A DNA stretch of 64,000 bases from Eledone cirrhosa (Eukaryota; Mollusca; Cephalopoda; Octopoda; Eledonidae), in NCBI GenBank assembly GCA_964016885.1, contig OZ024741.1, forward strand, positions 25,847,927-25,911,926, written 5' to 3'. Made by a program: the position numbers and the translations under genes. This document shows positions 22,291 through 37,540 of the stretch, piece after piece. Under the pieces are notes generated by a model that saw only the letters and a list, made by a program, of their open reading frames with translations, was not told the DNA's origin and made no database searches. Every line of letters starts with the position of its first letter. The first letter of the stretch is position 1.

Positions 22291-23548
22291 TCAGGTTGGA
22301 AGAAAAGAGGCTCATCTTATAAGCTATATTAATTTTCTAGTTTCATATATTAAATATACTAGAGGACCAATACTGTCTATAATGACAACAATAGTATTGA
22401 ATATATATAATTTCTGGAGTCCAGTATTGGTATGTTCTATATACCAAGACTGGTGGACCAATACTGTCTATAATGACAACAATAGTATTGAATATATATA
22501 ATCTCTGGAGTCCAGTATTGGTATGTTTTATATACCAGGACTGGTGGACCAATACTGTCTATAATAACAACAATAGTATTGAATATATATAATTTCTGGA
22601 GTCCAGTATTGGTATGTTTTATATACCAAGACTGGTGGACCAATACTGTCTATAATAACAACAATAGTATTGAATATATATAATTTCTGGAGTCCAGTAT
22701 TGGTATGTTTTATATACCAAGACTGGTGGAACAATACTGTCTATAATGACAACAATAGTATTGAATATATACAATTTCTGGAGTCCAGTATTGGTATGTT
22801 TTATATACCAGGACTGGTGGACCAATACTGTCTATAATGACAACAATAGTATTGAATATATATAATTTCTGGAGTCCAGTATTGGTATGTTCTATATACC
22901 AGGACTGGTGGACCAATACTGTCTATAATGACAACAATAGTATTGAATATATATAATCTCTGGAGTCCAGTATTGGTATGTTTTATATACCAGGACTGGT
23001 GGACCAATACTGTCTATAATAACAACAATAGTATTGAATATATATAATTTCTGGAGTCCAGTATTGGTATGTTTTATATACCAAGACTGGTGGAACAATA
23101 CTGTCTATAATGACAACAATAGTATTGAATATATACAATTTCTGGAGTCCAGTATTGGTATGTTTTATATACCAAGACTGGTGGACCAATACTGTCTATA
23201 ATAACAACAGTAGTATTGAATATATATAATTTCTGGAGTCCAGTATTGGTATGTTTTATATACCAAGACTGGTGGACCAATACTGTCTATAATAACAACA
23301 ATAGTATTGAATATATATAATTTCTGGAGTCCAGTATTGGTATGTTTTATATACCAAGACTGGTGGAACAATACTGTCTATAATGACAACAATAGTATTG
23401 AATATATACAATTTCTGGAGACCAGTATTGGTATGTTTTATATACCAAGACTGGTGGACCAATACTGTCTATAATGACAACAATAGTATTGAATATATAT
23501 AATTTCTGGAGTCCAGTATTGGTATGTTCTATATACCAGGACTGGTGG

Positions 23549-24561
23549 ACCAATACTATCTATAATGACAACAATAGTATTGAATATATATAATTTCTGG
23601 AGTCCAGTATTGGTATGTTCTATATACCAGGACTGGTGGACCAATACTGTCTATAATGACAACAATAGTATTGAATATATATAATTTCTGGAGTCCAGTA
23701 TTGGTATGTTCTATATACCAGGACTGGTGGACCAATACTATCTATAATGACAACAATAGTATTGAATATATATAATTTCTGGAGTCCAGTATTGGTATGT
23801 TCTATATACCAGGACTGGTGGACCAATACTATCTATAATGACAACAATAGTATTGAATATATATAATTTCTGGAGTCCAGTATTGGTATGTTCTATATAC
23901 CAGGACTGGTGGACCAATACTATCTATAATGACAACAATAGTATTGAATATATATAATTTCTGGAGTCCAGTATTGGTATGTTCTATATACCAGGACTGG
24001 TGGACCAATACTATCTATAATGACAACAATAGTATTGAATATATATAATTTCTGGAGTCCAGTATTGGTATGTTCTATATACCAGGACTGGTGGACCAAT
24101 ACTATCTATAATGACAACAATAGTATTGAATATATATAATTTCTGGAGTCCAGTATTGGTATGTTCTATATACCAGGACTGGTGGACCAATACTATCTAT
24201 AATGACAACAATAGTATTGAATATATATAATTTCTGGAGTCCAGTATTGGTATGTTCTATATACCAGGACTGGTGGACCAATACTATCTATAATGACAAC
24301 AATAGTATTGAATATATATAATTTCTGGAGTCCAGTATTGGTATGTTCTATATACCAGGACTGGTGGACCAATACTATCTATAATGACAACAATAGTATT
24401 GAATATATATAATTTCTGGAGTCCAGTATTGGTATGTTCTATATACCAGGACTGGTGGACCAATACTATCTATAATGACAACAATAGTATTGAATATATA
24501 TAATTTCTGGAGTCCAGTATTGGTATGTTCTATATACCAGGACTGGTGGACCAATACTATC
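23549..24561. repeat. Homogenised block inside the 91 bp satellite
   Basis: About eleven consecutive units carry the same 'ccaatactatctataatg' variant with no visible difference between units, unlike the neighbouring units. Confidence 0.9.
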
Positions 24562-27500
24562 TATAATGACAACAATAGTATTGAATATATATAATTTCTG
24601 GAGTCCAGTATTGGTATGTTCTATATACCAAGACTGGTGGACCAATACTGTCTATAATGACAACAATAGTATTGAATATATACAATTTCTGGAGTTCAGT
24701 ATTGGTATGTTTTATATACCAGGACTGGTGGACCAATACTGTCTATAATGACAACAATAGTATTGAATATATACAATTTCTGGAGTTCAGTATTGGTATG
24801 TTTTATATACCAGGACTGGTGGACCAATACTGTCTATAATGACAACAATAGTATTGAATATATACAATTTCTGGAGTCCAGGATTGGTATATTCTATATA
24901 CCAAGACTGGTGGACCAATACTGTCTATAATGACAACAATAGTATTGAATATATATAATTTCTGGAGTCCAGGATTGGTATGTTCTATATACCAAGACTG
25001 GTGGACCAATACTGTCTATAATGACAACAATAGTATTGAATATATACAATTTCTGGAGTCCAGTATTGGTATGTTCTATATACCATGACTGGTGGACCAA
25101 TACTGTCTATAATGACAACAATAGTATTGAATATATACAATTTCTGGAGTCCAGTATTGGTATGTTTTATATACCAGGAATGGTGGACCAATACTGTCTA
25201 TAATGACAACAATAGTATTGAATATATACAATTTCTGGAGTCCAAGATTGGTATTTTCTATATACCAGGACTGGTGGACTAATACTGTCTATAATGACAA
25301 CAATAATATTGAATATATACAATTTCTGGAGTCCAGTATTGGTATGTTCTATAGAGCAGGACTGGAGGACCAATACTGTCTATAATGACAACAATAGTAT
25401 TGAATATATATAATTTCTGGAGTCCAGTATTGGTATGTTCTATATACCAAGACTGGTGGACCAATACTGTCTATAATGACAACAATAGTATTGAATATAT
25501 ACAATTTCTGGAGTCCAGGATTGGTATTTTCTATATACTAGGACTGGTGGACCAATACTGTCTATAATGACAAAAATAATATTGAATATATACAATTTCT
25601 GGAGTCCAGTATTGGTATGTTCTATATACCAGGACTGGTGGACCAATACTGTTTATAATGACAACAATAGTATTGAATATATACAATTTCTGGAGTCCAG
25701 GATTGGTATGTTCTATATACCAGGACTGGTGGACCAATACTGTCTATAATGACAACAATAGTATTGAATATATACAATTTCTGGAGTCCAGTATTGGTAT
25801 GTTCTATATACCAGGACTGGTGGACCAATACTGTCTATAATGACAACAATAGTATTGAATATATACAATTTCTGGAGTCCAGGATTGGTATGTTCTATAT
25901 ACCAGGACTGGTGGACCAATACTGTCTATAATGACAACAATAGTATTGAATATATACAATTTCTGAAGTCCAGTATTGGTATGTTCTATATACCAGGACT
26001 GGTGGACCAATACTGTCTATAATGACAACAATAGTATTGAATATATATAATTTCTGGAGTCCAGTATTGGTATGTTCTATATACCAGGACTGGAGGACCA
26101 ATACTGTCTATAATGACAACAATAGTATTGAATAAATACAATTTCTGGAGTCCAGTATTGGTATGTTCTATATACCAGGACTGGTGGACCAATACTGTCT
26201 ATAATAACAACAATAGTATTGAATATATACAGTACAATTTCTGGAGTCCAGTATTGGTATGTTCTATATACCAGGACTGGTGGACCAATACTGTCTATAA
26301 TGACAACAATAATATTGAATATATACAATTTCTGGAGTCCAGTATTGGTATGTTCTATATACCAGGACTCGTGGACCAATACTGTCTATAATGACAACAA
26401 TAGTATTGAATATATATAATTTCTGGAGTCCAGTATTGGTATGTTCTATATACCAGGACTGGTGGACCAATACTGTCTATAATGACAACAATAGTATTGA
26501 ATATATATAATTTCTGGAGTCCAGTATTGGTATGTTCTATATACCAGGACTGGTGGACCAATACTGTCTATAATGACAACAATAGTATTGAATATATATA
26601 ATTTCTGGAGTCCAGTATTGGTATGTTCTATATACCATGAATGGTGGACCAATACTGTCTATAATGACAACAATAGTATTGAATATATACAGTACAATTT
26701 CTGGAGTCCAGCATTGGTATGTTCTATATACCAGGACTGGTGGACCAATACTGTCTATAATGACAACAATAGTATTGAATAAATACAATTTCTGGAGTCC
26801 AGTATTGGTATGTTCTATATACCAGGACTGGTGGACCAATACTGTCTATAATGACAACAATAGTATTGAATATATACAGTACAATTTCTGGAGTCCAGTA
26901 TTGGTATGTTCTATATACCAGGACTGGTGGACCAATACTGTCTATAATGACAACAATAGTATTGAATATATATAATTTCTGGAGTCCAGTATTGGTATGT
27001 TCTATATACCAGCACTGGTGGACCAATACTGTCTATAATGACAACAATAGTATTGAATATATACAATTTCTGGAGTCCTGTATTGGTATGTTCTATATAC
27101 CAGGACTGGTGGACCAATACTGTCTATAATGACAACAATAGTATTGAATATATACAGTACAATTTCTGGAGTCCAGTATTGGTATGTTCTATATACCAGG
27201 ACTGGTGGACCAATACTGTCTATAATGACAACAATAATATTGAATATATACAATTTCTGGAGTCCAGTATTGGTATGTTCTATATACCAGGACTCGTGGA
27301 CCAATACTGTCTATAATGACAACAATAGTATTGAATATATATAATTTCTGGAGTCCAGTATTGGTATGTTCTATATACCAGGACTGGTGGACCAATACTG
27401 TCTATAATGACAACAATAGTATTGAATATATATAATTTCTGGAGTCCAGCATTGGTATGTTCTATATACCAGGACTGGTGGACCAATACTGTCTATAATG

Positions 27501-30500
27501 ACGACAATAGTATTGAATATATACAATTTCTGGAGTCCAGGATTGGTATTTTCTATATACCAGGACTGGTGGACTAATACTGTCTATAATGACAACAATA
27601 ATATTGAATATATACAATTTCTGGAGTCCAGTATTGGTATGTTCTATAGAGCAGGACTGGAGGACCAATACTGTCTATAATGACAACAATAGTATTGAAT
27701 ATATATAATTTCTGGAGTCCAGTATTGGTATGTTCTCTATACCAGGACTGGTGGACCAATACTGTCTATAATGACAACAATAGTATTGAATATATATAAT
27801 TTCTGGAGTCCAGTATTGGTATGTTCTATATACCAGGACTGGTGGACCAATACTGTCTATAATGACAACAATAGTATTGAATATATACAATTTCTGGAGT
27901 CCAGTATTGGTATGTTCTCTATACCAGGACTGGTGGACCAATACTGTCTATAATGACAACAATAGTATTGAATATATATAATTTCTGGAGTCCAGTATTG
28001 GTATGTTCTATATACCAGGACTGGTGGACCAATACTGTCTATAATGACAACAATAGTATTGAATATATATAATTTCTGGAGTCAAGTGTTGGTATGTTTT
28101 ATATACCAGGACTGGTGGACCAATACTGTCTATAATGACAACAATAGTATTGAATATATATAATTTCTGGAGTCCAGTATTGGTATGTTCTATATACCAT
28201 GAATGGTGGACCAATACTGTCTATAATGACAACAATAGTATTGAATATATACAGTACAATTTCTGGAGTCCAGCATTGGTATGTTCTATATACCAGGACT
28301 GGTGGACCAATACTGTCTATAATGACAACAATAGTATTGAATATATATAATTTCTGGTGTCCAGTATTGGTATGTTCTATATACCAGGACTGGTGGACCA
28401 ATACTGTCTATAATGACAACAATAGTATTGAATATATACAGTACAATTTCTGGAGTCCAGCATTGGTATGTTCTATATAGCAGGACTGGTGGACCAATAC
28501 TGTCTATAATGACAACAATAGTATTGAATATATATAATTTCTGGAGTCCAGTATTGGTATGTTCTATATACCAGGACTGGTGGACCAATACTGTCTATAA
28601 TGACAACAATAGTATTGAATATATACAGTACAATTTCTGGAGTCAAGTGTTGGTATGTTTTATATACCAGGACTGGTGGACCAATACTGTCTATAATGAC
28701 AACAATAGTATTGAATATATATAATTTCTGGAGTCCAGTATTGGTATGTTCTATATACCAGGACTGGTGGACCAATACTGTCTATAATGACAACAATAGT
28801 ATTGAATATATACAGTACAATTTCTGGAGTCCAGCATTGGTATGTTCTATATACCAGGACTGGTGGACCAATACTGTCTATAATGACAACAATAGTATTG
28901 AATATATACAGTACAATTTCTGTAGTCCAGTATTGGTATATTTTATATACCAGGAATGGTGGACCAATACTGTCTATAATGACAACAATAGTATTGAATA
29001 TATATAATTTCTGGAGTCCAGTATTGGTATGTTCTATATACCAGGACTGGTGGACCAATACTGTCTATAATGACAACAATAGTATTGAATATATATAATT
29101 TCTGGAGTCCAGTATTGGTGTGTTCTATATACCAGGACTGGTGGACCAATACTGTCTATAATGACAACAATAGTATTGAATATATATAATTTCTGGAATC
29201 CAGTATTGGTACGTTCTATATACCAGGACTGGTGGACCAATACTGTCTATAATGACAACAATAGTATTGAATATATATAATTTCTGGATCAAGTATTGGT
29301 ATGTTCTATATACCAAGACTGGTGGACCAATACTGTCTATAATGACAACAATAGTATTGAATATATATAATTTCTGGAGTCCAGTATTGGTATGTTCTAT
29401 ATACCAGGACTGGTGGACCAATTCTGTCTATAATGACAACAATAGTATTGAATAAATACAATTTCTGGAGTCCAGTATTGGTATGTTCTATATACCAGGA
29501 CTGGTGGACCAATACTGTCTATAATGACAACAATAGTATTGAATATATATAATTTCTGGAGTCAAGTGTTGGTATGTTTTATATACCAGGACTGGTGGAC
29601 CAATACTGTCTATAATGACAACAATAGTATTGAATATATATAATTTCTGGAGTCCAGTATTGGTATGTTCTATATACCATGAATGGTGGACCAATACTGT
29701 CTATAATGACAACAATAGTATTGAATATATACAGTACAATTTCTGGAGTCCAGCATTGGTATGTTCTATATACCAGGACTGGTGGACCAATATTGTCTAT
29801 AATGACAACAATAGTATTGAATATATATAATTTCTGGTGTCCAGTATTGGTATGTTCTATATACCAGGACTGGTGGACCAATACTGTCTATAATGACAAC
29901 AATAGTATTGAATATATACAGTACAATTTCTGGAGTCCAGCATTGGTATGTTCTATATAGCAGGACTGGTGGACCAATACTGTCTATAATGACAACAATA
30001 GTATTGAATATATATAATTTCTGGAGTCCAGTATTGGTATGTTCTATATACCAGGACTGGTGGACCAATACTGTCTATAATGACAACAATAGTATTGAAT
30101 ATATACAGTACAATTTCTGGAGTCAAGTGTTGGTATGTTTTATATACCAGGACTGGTGGACCAATACTGTCTATAATGACAACAATAGTATTGAATATAT
30201 ATAATTTCTGGAGTCCAGTATTGGTATGTTCTATATACCAGGACTGGTGGACCAATACTGTCTATAATGACAACAATAGTATTGAATATATACAGTACAA
30301 TTTCTGGAGTCCAGCATTGGTATGTTCTATATACCAGGACTGGTGGACCAATACTGTCTATAATGACAACAATAGTATTGAATATATATAATTTCTGGAG
30401 TCAAGTGTTGGTATGTTTTATATACCAGGACTGGTGGACCAATACTGTCTATAATGACAACAATAGTATTGAATATATATAATTTCTGGAGTCCAGTATT

Positions 30501-33500
30501 GGTATGTTCTATATACCATGAATGGTGGACCAATACTGTCTATAATGACAACAATAGTATTGAATATATACAGTACAATTTCTGGAGTCCAGCATTGGTA
30601 TGTTCTATATACCAGGACTGGTGGACCAATACTGTCTATAATGACAACAATAGTATTGAATATATATAATTTCTGGTGTCCAGTATTGGTATGTTCTATA
30701 TACCAGGACTGGTGGACCAATACTGTCTATAATGACAACAATAGTATTGAATATATACAGTACAATTTCTGGAGTCCAGCATTGGTATGTTCTATATAGC
30801 AGGACTGGTGGACCAATACTGTCTATAATGACAACAATAGTATTGAATATATATAATTTCTGGAGTCCAGTATTGGTATGTTCTATATACCAGGACTGGT
30901 GGACCAATACTGTCTATAATGACAACAATAGTATTGAATATATACAGTACAATTTCTGGAGTCAAGTGTTGGTATGTTTTATATACCAGGACTGGTGGAC
31001 CAATACTGTCTATAATGACAACAATAGTATTGAATATATATAATTTCTGGAGTCCAGTATTGGTATGTTCTATATACCAGGACTGGTGGACCAATACTGT
31101 CTATAATGACAACAATAGTATTGAATATATATAATTTCTGGAGTCCAGTATTGGTGTGTTCTATATACCAGGACTGGTGGACCAATACTGTCTATAATGA
31201 CAACAATAGTATTGAATATATATAATTTCTGGAATCCAGTATTGGTACGTTCTATATACCAGGACTGGTGGACCAATACTGTCTATAATGACAACAATAG
31301 TATTGAATATATATAATTTCTGGATCAAGTATTGGTATGTTCTATATACCAAGACTGGTGGACCAATACTGTCTATAATGACAACAATAGTATTGAATAT
31401 ATATAATTTCTGGAGTCCAGTATTGGTATGTTCTATATACCAGGACTGGTGGACCAATTCTGTCTATAATGACAACAATAGTATTGAATAAATACAATTT
31501 CTGGAGTCCAGTATTGGTATGTTCTATATACCAGGACTGGTGGACCAATACTGTCTATAATGACAACAATAGTATTGAATATATATAATTTCTGGAGTCA
31601 AGTGTTGGTATGTTTTATATACCAGGACTGGTGGACCAATACTGTCTATAATGACAACAATAGTATTGAATATATATAATTTCTGGAGTCCAGTATTGGT
31701 ATGTTCTATATACCATGAATGGTGGACCAATACTGTCTATAATGACAACAATAGTATTGAATATATACAGTACAATTTCTGGAGTCAAGTGTTGGTATGT
31801 TTTATATACCAGGACTGGTGGACCAATACTGTCTATAATGACAACAATAGTATTGAATATATATAATTTCTGGAGTCCAGTATTGGTATGTTCTATATAC
31901 CAGGACTGGTGGACCAATACTGTCTATAATGACAACAATAGTATTGAATATATACAGTACAATTTCTGGAGTCCAGCATTGGTATGTTCTATATACCAGG
32001 ACTGGTGGACCAATACTGTCTATAATGACAACAATAGTATTGAATATATACAGTACAATTTCTGTAGTCCAGTATTGGTATATTTTATATACCAGGAATG
32101 GTGGACCAATACTGTCTATAATGACAACAATAGTATTGAATATATATAATTTCTGGAGTCCAGTATTGGTATGTTCTATATACCAGGACTGGTGGACCAA
32201 TACTGTCTATAATGACAACAATAGTATTGAATATATATAATTTCTGGAGTCCAGTATTGGTGTGTTCTATATACCAGGACTGGTGGACCAATACTGTCTA
32301 TAATGACAACAATAGTATTGAATATATATAATTTCTGGTGTCCAGTATTGGTATGTTCTATATACCAGGACTGGTGGACCAATACTGTCTATAATGACAA
32401 CAATAATATTGAATATATACAGTACAATTTCTGGAGTCCAGCATTGGTATGTTCTATATAGCAGGACTGGTGGACCAATACTGTCTATAATGACAACAAT
32501 AGTATTGAATATATATAATTTCTGGAGTCCAGTATTGGTATGTTCTATATACCAGGACTGGTGGACCAATACTGTCTATAATGACAACAATAGTATTGAA
32601 TATATACAGTACAATTTCTGGAGTCAAGTGTTGGTATGTTTTATATACCAGGACTGGTGGACCAATACTGTCTATAATGACAACAATAGTATTGAATATA
32701 TACAGTACAATTTCTGGAGTCCAGTATTGGTATGTTCTATATACCAGGACTGGTGGACCAATACTGTCTATAATGACAACAATAGTATTGAATATATACA
32801 GTACAATTTCTGGAGTCCAGCATTGGTATGTTCTATATACCAGGACTGGTGGACCAATACTGTCTATAATGACAACAATAGTATTGAATATATACAGTAC
32901 AATTTCTGTAGTCCAGTATTGGTATATTTTATATACCAGGAATGGTGGACCAATACTGTCTATAATGACAACAATAGTATTGAATATATATAATTTCTGG
33001 AGTCCAGTATTGGTATGTTCTATATACCAGGACTGGTGGACCAATACTGTCTATAATGACAACAATAGTATTGAATATATATAATTTCTGGAGTCCAGTA
33101 TTGGTGTGTTCTATATACCAGGACTGATGGACCAATACTGTCTATAATGACAACAATAGTATTGAATATATATAATTTCTGGTGTCCAGTATTGGTATGT
33201 TCTATATACCAGGACTGGTGGACCAATACTGTCTATAATGACAACAATAGTATTGAATATATACAGTACAATTTCTGGAGTCCAGCATTGGTATGTTCTA
33301 TATACCAAGACTGGTGGACCAATACTGTCTATAATGACAACAATAGTATTGAATATATATAATTTCTGGAGTCCAGTATTGGTATGTTCTATATACCAGG
33401 ACTGGTGGACCAATTCTGTCTATAATGACAACAATAGCATTGAATAAATACAATTTCTGGAGTCCAGTATTGGTATGTTCTATATACCAGGACTGGTGGA

Positions 33501-34269
33501 CCAATACTGTCTATAATGACAACAATAGTATTGAATATATATAATTTCTGGAGTCCAGTATTGGTATGTTCTATATACCAGGACTGGTGGACCAATACTG
33601 TCTATAATGACAACAATAGTATTGAATATATATAATCTCTGGAGTCCAGTATTGGTATGTTCTATATACCAGGACTGGTGGACCAATACTGTCTATAATG
33701 ACAACAATAGTATTGAATATATACAATTTCTGGAGTCCAGTATTGGTATGTTCTATATACCAGGACTGGTGGACCAATACTGTCTATAATGACAACAATA
33801 GTATTGAATATATACAATTTCTGGAGTCCAGTATTGGTATGTTCTATATACCAGGACTGGTGGACCAATACTGTCTATAATGACAACAATAGTATTGAAT
33901 ATATATAATTTCTGGAGTCCAGTATTGGTATGTTCTATATACCAGGACTGGTGGACCAATACTGTCTATAATGACAACAATAGTATTGAATATATACAGT
34001 ACAATTTCTGTAGTCCAGTATTGGTATATTTTATATACCAGGAATGGTGGACCAATACTGTCTATAATGACAACAATAGTATTGAATATATATAATTTCT
34101 GGAGTCCAGTATTGGTATGTTCTATATACCAGGACTGGTGGACCAATACTGTCTATAATGACAACAATAGTATTGAATATATATAATTTCTGGAGTCCAG
34201 TATTGGTATGTTCTATATACCAGGACTGGTGGACCAATACTGTCTATAATGACAACAATAGTATTGAAT

Positions 34270-37200
34270 ATATATAATTTCTGGAGTCCAGTATTGGTGT
34301 GTTCTATATACCAGGACTGGTGGACCAATACTGTCTATAATGACAACAATAGTATTGAATATATATAATTTCTGGAATCCAGTATTGGTACGTTCTATAT
34401 ACCAGGACTGGTGGACCAATACTGTCTATAATGACAACAATAGTATTGAATATATATAATTTCTGGATCAAGTATTGGTATGTTCTATATACCAAGACTG
34501 GTGGACCAATACTGTCTATAATGACAACAATAGTATTGAATATATATAATTTCTGGAGTCCAGTATTGGTATGTTCTATATACCAGGACTGGTGGACCAA
34601 TTCTGTCTATAATGACAACAATAGTATTGAATAAATACAATTTCTGGAGTCCAGTATTGGTATGTTCTATATACCAGGACTGGTGGACCAATACTGTCTA
34701 TAATGACAACAATAGTATTGAATATATATAATTTCTGGAGTCCAGTATTGGTATGTTCTATATACCAGGACTGGTGGACCAATACTGTCTATAATGACAA
34801 CAATAGTATTGAATATATATAATTTCTGGAGTCCAGTATTGGTATGTTCTATATACCAGGACTGGTGGACCAATACTGTCTATAATGACAACAATAGTAT
34901 TGAATATATACAATTTCTGGAGTCCAGTATTGGTATGTTCTATATACCAGGACTGGTGGACCAATACTGTCTATAATGACAACAATAGTATTGAATATAT
35001 ATAATTTCTGGAGTCCAGTATTGGTATGTTCTATATACCAGGACTGGTGGACCAATACTGTCTATAATGACAACAATAGTATTGAATATATATAATTTCT
35101 GGAGTCCAGTATTGGTATGTTCTATATACCAGGACTGGTGGACCAACACTGTCTATAATGACAACAATAGTATTGAATATATACAATTTCTGGAGTCCAG
35201 GATTGGTATGTTCTATATAGTAGGACTGGTGGACCAATACTGTCTATAATGACAACAATAGTATTGAATATATATAATTTCTGGAGTCCAGTATTGGTAT
35301 GTTTTATATACCAGGAATGGTGGACCAATACTGTCTATAATGACAACAATAGTATTGAATATATATAATTTCTGGAGTCCAGTATTGGTACGTTCTATAT
35401 ACCAGGACTGGTGGACCAATACTGTCTATAATGACAACAATAGTATTGAATATATATAATTTCTGGAGTCCAGTATTGGTATGTTCTATATACCAGGACT
35501 GGTGGACCAATTCTGTCTATAATGACAACAATAGTATTGAATATATATAATTTCTGGAGTCCAGTATTGGTATATTCTAGATACCAGGACTGGTGGACCA
35601 ATACTGTCTATAATGACAACAATAGTATTGAATATATATAATTTCTGGAGTCAAGTGTTGGTATGTTTTATATACCAGGACTGGTGGACCAATACTGTCT
35701 ATAATGACAACAATAGTATTGAATATATATAATTTCTGGAGTCCAGTATTGGTATGTTCTATATACCATGAATGGTGGACCAATACTGTCTATAATGACA
35801 ACAATAGTATTGAATATATACAGTACAATTTCTGGAGTCCAGCATTGGTATGTTCTATATACCAGGACTGGTGGACCAATACTGTCTATAATGACAACAA
35901 TAGTATTGAATATATATAATTTCTGGAGTCCAGTATTGGTGTGTTCTATATACCAGGACTGGTGGACCAATACTGTCTATAATGACAACAATAGTATTGA
36001 ATATATATAATTTCTGGAATCCAGTATTGGTACGTTCTATATACCAGGACTGGTGGACCAATACTGTCTATAATGACAACAATAGTATTGAATATATATA
36101 ATTTCTGGATCAAGTATTGGTATGTTCTATATACCAAGACTGGTGGACCAATACTGTCTATAATGACAACAATAGTATTGAATATATATAATTTCTGGAG
36201 TCCAGTATTGGTATGTTCTATATACCAGGACTGGTGGACCAATTCTGTCTATAATGACAACAATAGTATTGAATAAATACAATTTCTGGAGTCCAGTATT
36301 GGTATGTTCTATATACCAGGACTGGTGGACCAATACTGTCTATAATGACAACAATAGTATTGAATATATATAATTTCTGGAGTCCAGTATTGGTATGTTC
36401 TATATACCAGGACTGGTGGACCAATACTGTCTATAATGACAACAATAGTATTGAATATATATAATTTCTGGAGTCCAGTATTGGTATGTTCTATATACCA
36501 GGACTGGTGGACCAATACTGTCTATAATGACAACAATAGTATTGAATATATACAATTTCTGGAGTCCAGTATTGGTATGTTCTATATACCAGGACTGGTG
36601 GACCAATACTGTCTATAATGACAACAATAGTATTGAATATATATAATTTCTGGAGTCCAGTATTGGTATGTTCTATATACCAGGACTGGTGGACCAATAC
36701 TGTCTATAATGACAACAATAGTATTGAATATATATAATTTCTGGAGTCCAGTATTGGTATGTTCTATATACCAGGACTGGTGGACCAACACTGTCTATAA
36801 TGACAACAATAGTATTGAATATATACAATTTCTGGAGTCCAGGATTGGTATGTTCTATATAGTAGGACTGGTGGACCAATACTGTCTATAATGACAACAA
36901 TAGTATTGAATATATATAATTTCTGGAGTCCAGTATTGGTATGTTTTATATACCAGGAATGGTGGACCAATACTGTCTATAATGACAACAATAGTATTGA
37001 ATATATATAATTTCTGGAGTCCAGTATTGGTACGTTCTATATACCAGGACTGGTGGACCAATACTGTCTATAATGACAACAATAGTATTGAATATATATA
37101 ATTTCTGGAGTCCAGTATTGGTATGTTCTATATACCAGGACTGGTGGACCAATTCTGTCTATAATGACAACAATAGTATTGAATATATATAATTTCTGGA

Positions 37201-37540
37201 GTCCAGTATTGGTATATTCTAGATACCAGGACTGGTGGACCAATACTGTCTATAATGACAACAATAGTATTGAATATATATAATTTCTGGAGTCAAGTGT
37301 TGGTATGTTTTATATACCAGGACTGGTGGACCAATACTGTCTATAATGACAACAATAGTATTGAATATATATAATTTCTGGAGTCCAGTATTGGTATGTT
37401 CTATATACCATGAATGGTGGACCAATACTGTCTATAATGACAACAATAGTATTGAATATATACAGTACAATTTCTGGAGTCCAGCATTGGTATGTTCTAT
37501 ATACCAGGACTGGTGGACCAATACTGTCTATAATGACAAC
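34270..37540. repeat. Tandem duplication of an 18-unit (1,642 bp) block
   Basis: Diagnostic variants repeat at exactly 1,642 bp: 'tctggaatcc' at 34371 and 36013, and the 'ccaacactgtc', 'ctatatagtagg' and 'ctagataccagg' units likewise. 1,642 equals sixteen 91-mers plus one 96-mer and one 90-mer. A partial third copy follows (37660, shifted by a further 5 bp). Confidence 0.88.

Noticed and set aside
32394..33084. Long open frames on both strands in the 91 bp satellite
   Set aside because: They occur only where 96 bp units are adjacent, so the frame is a length effect. The peptide is the translated repeat.
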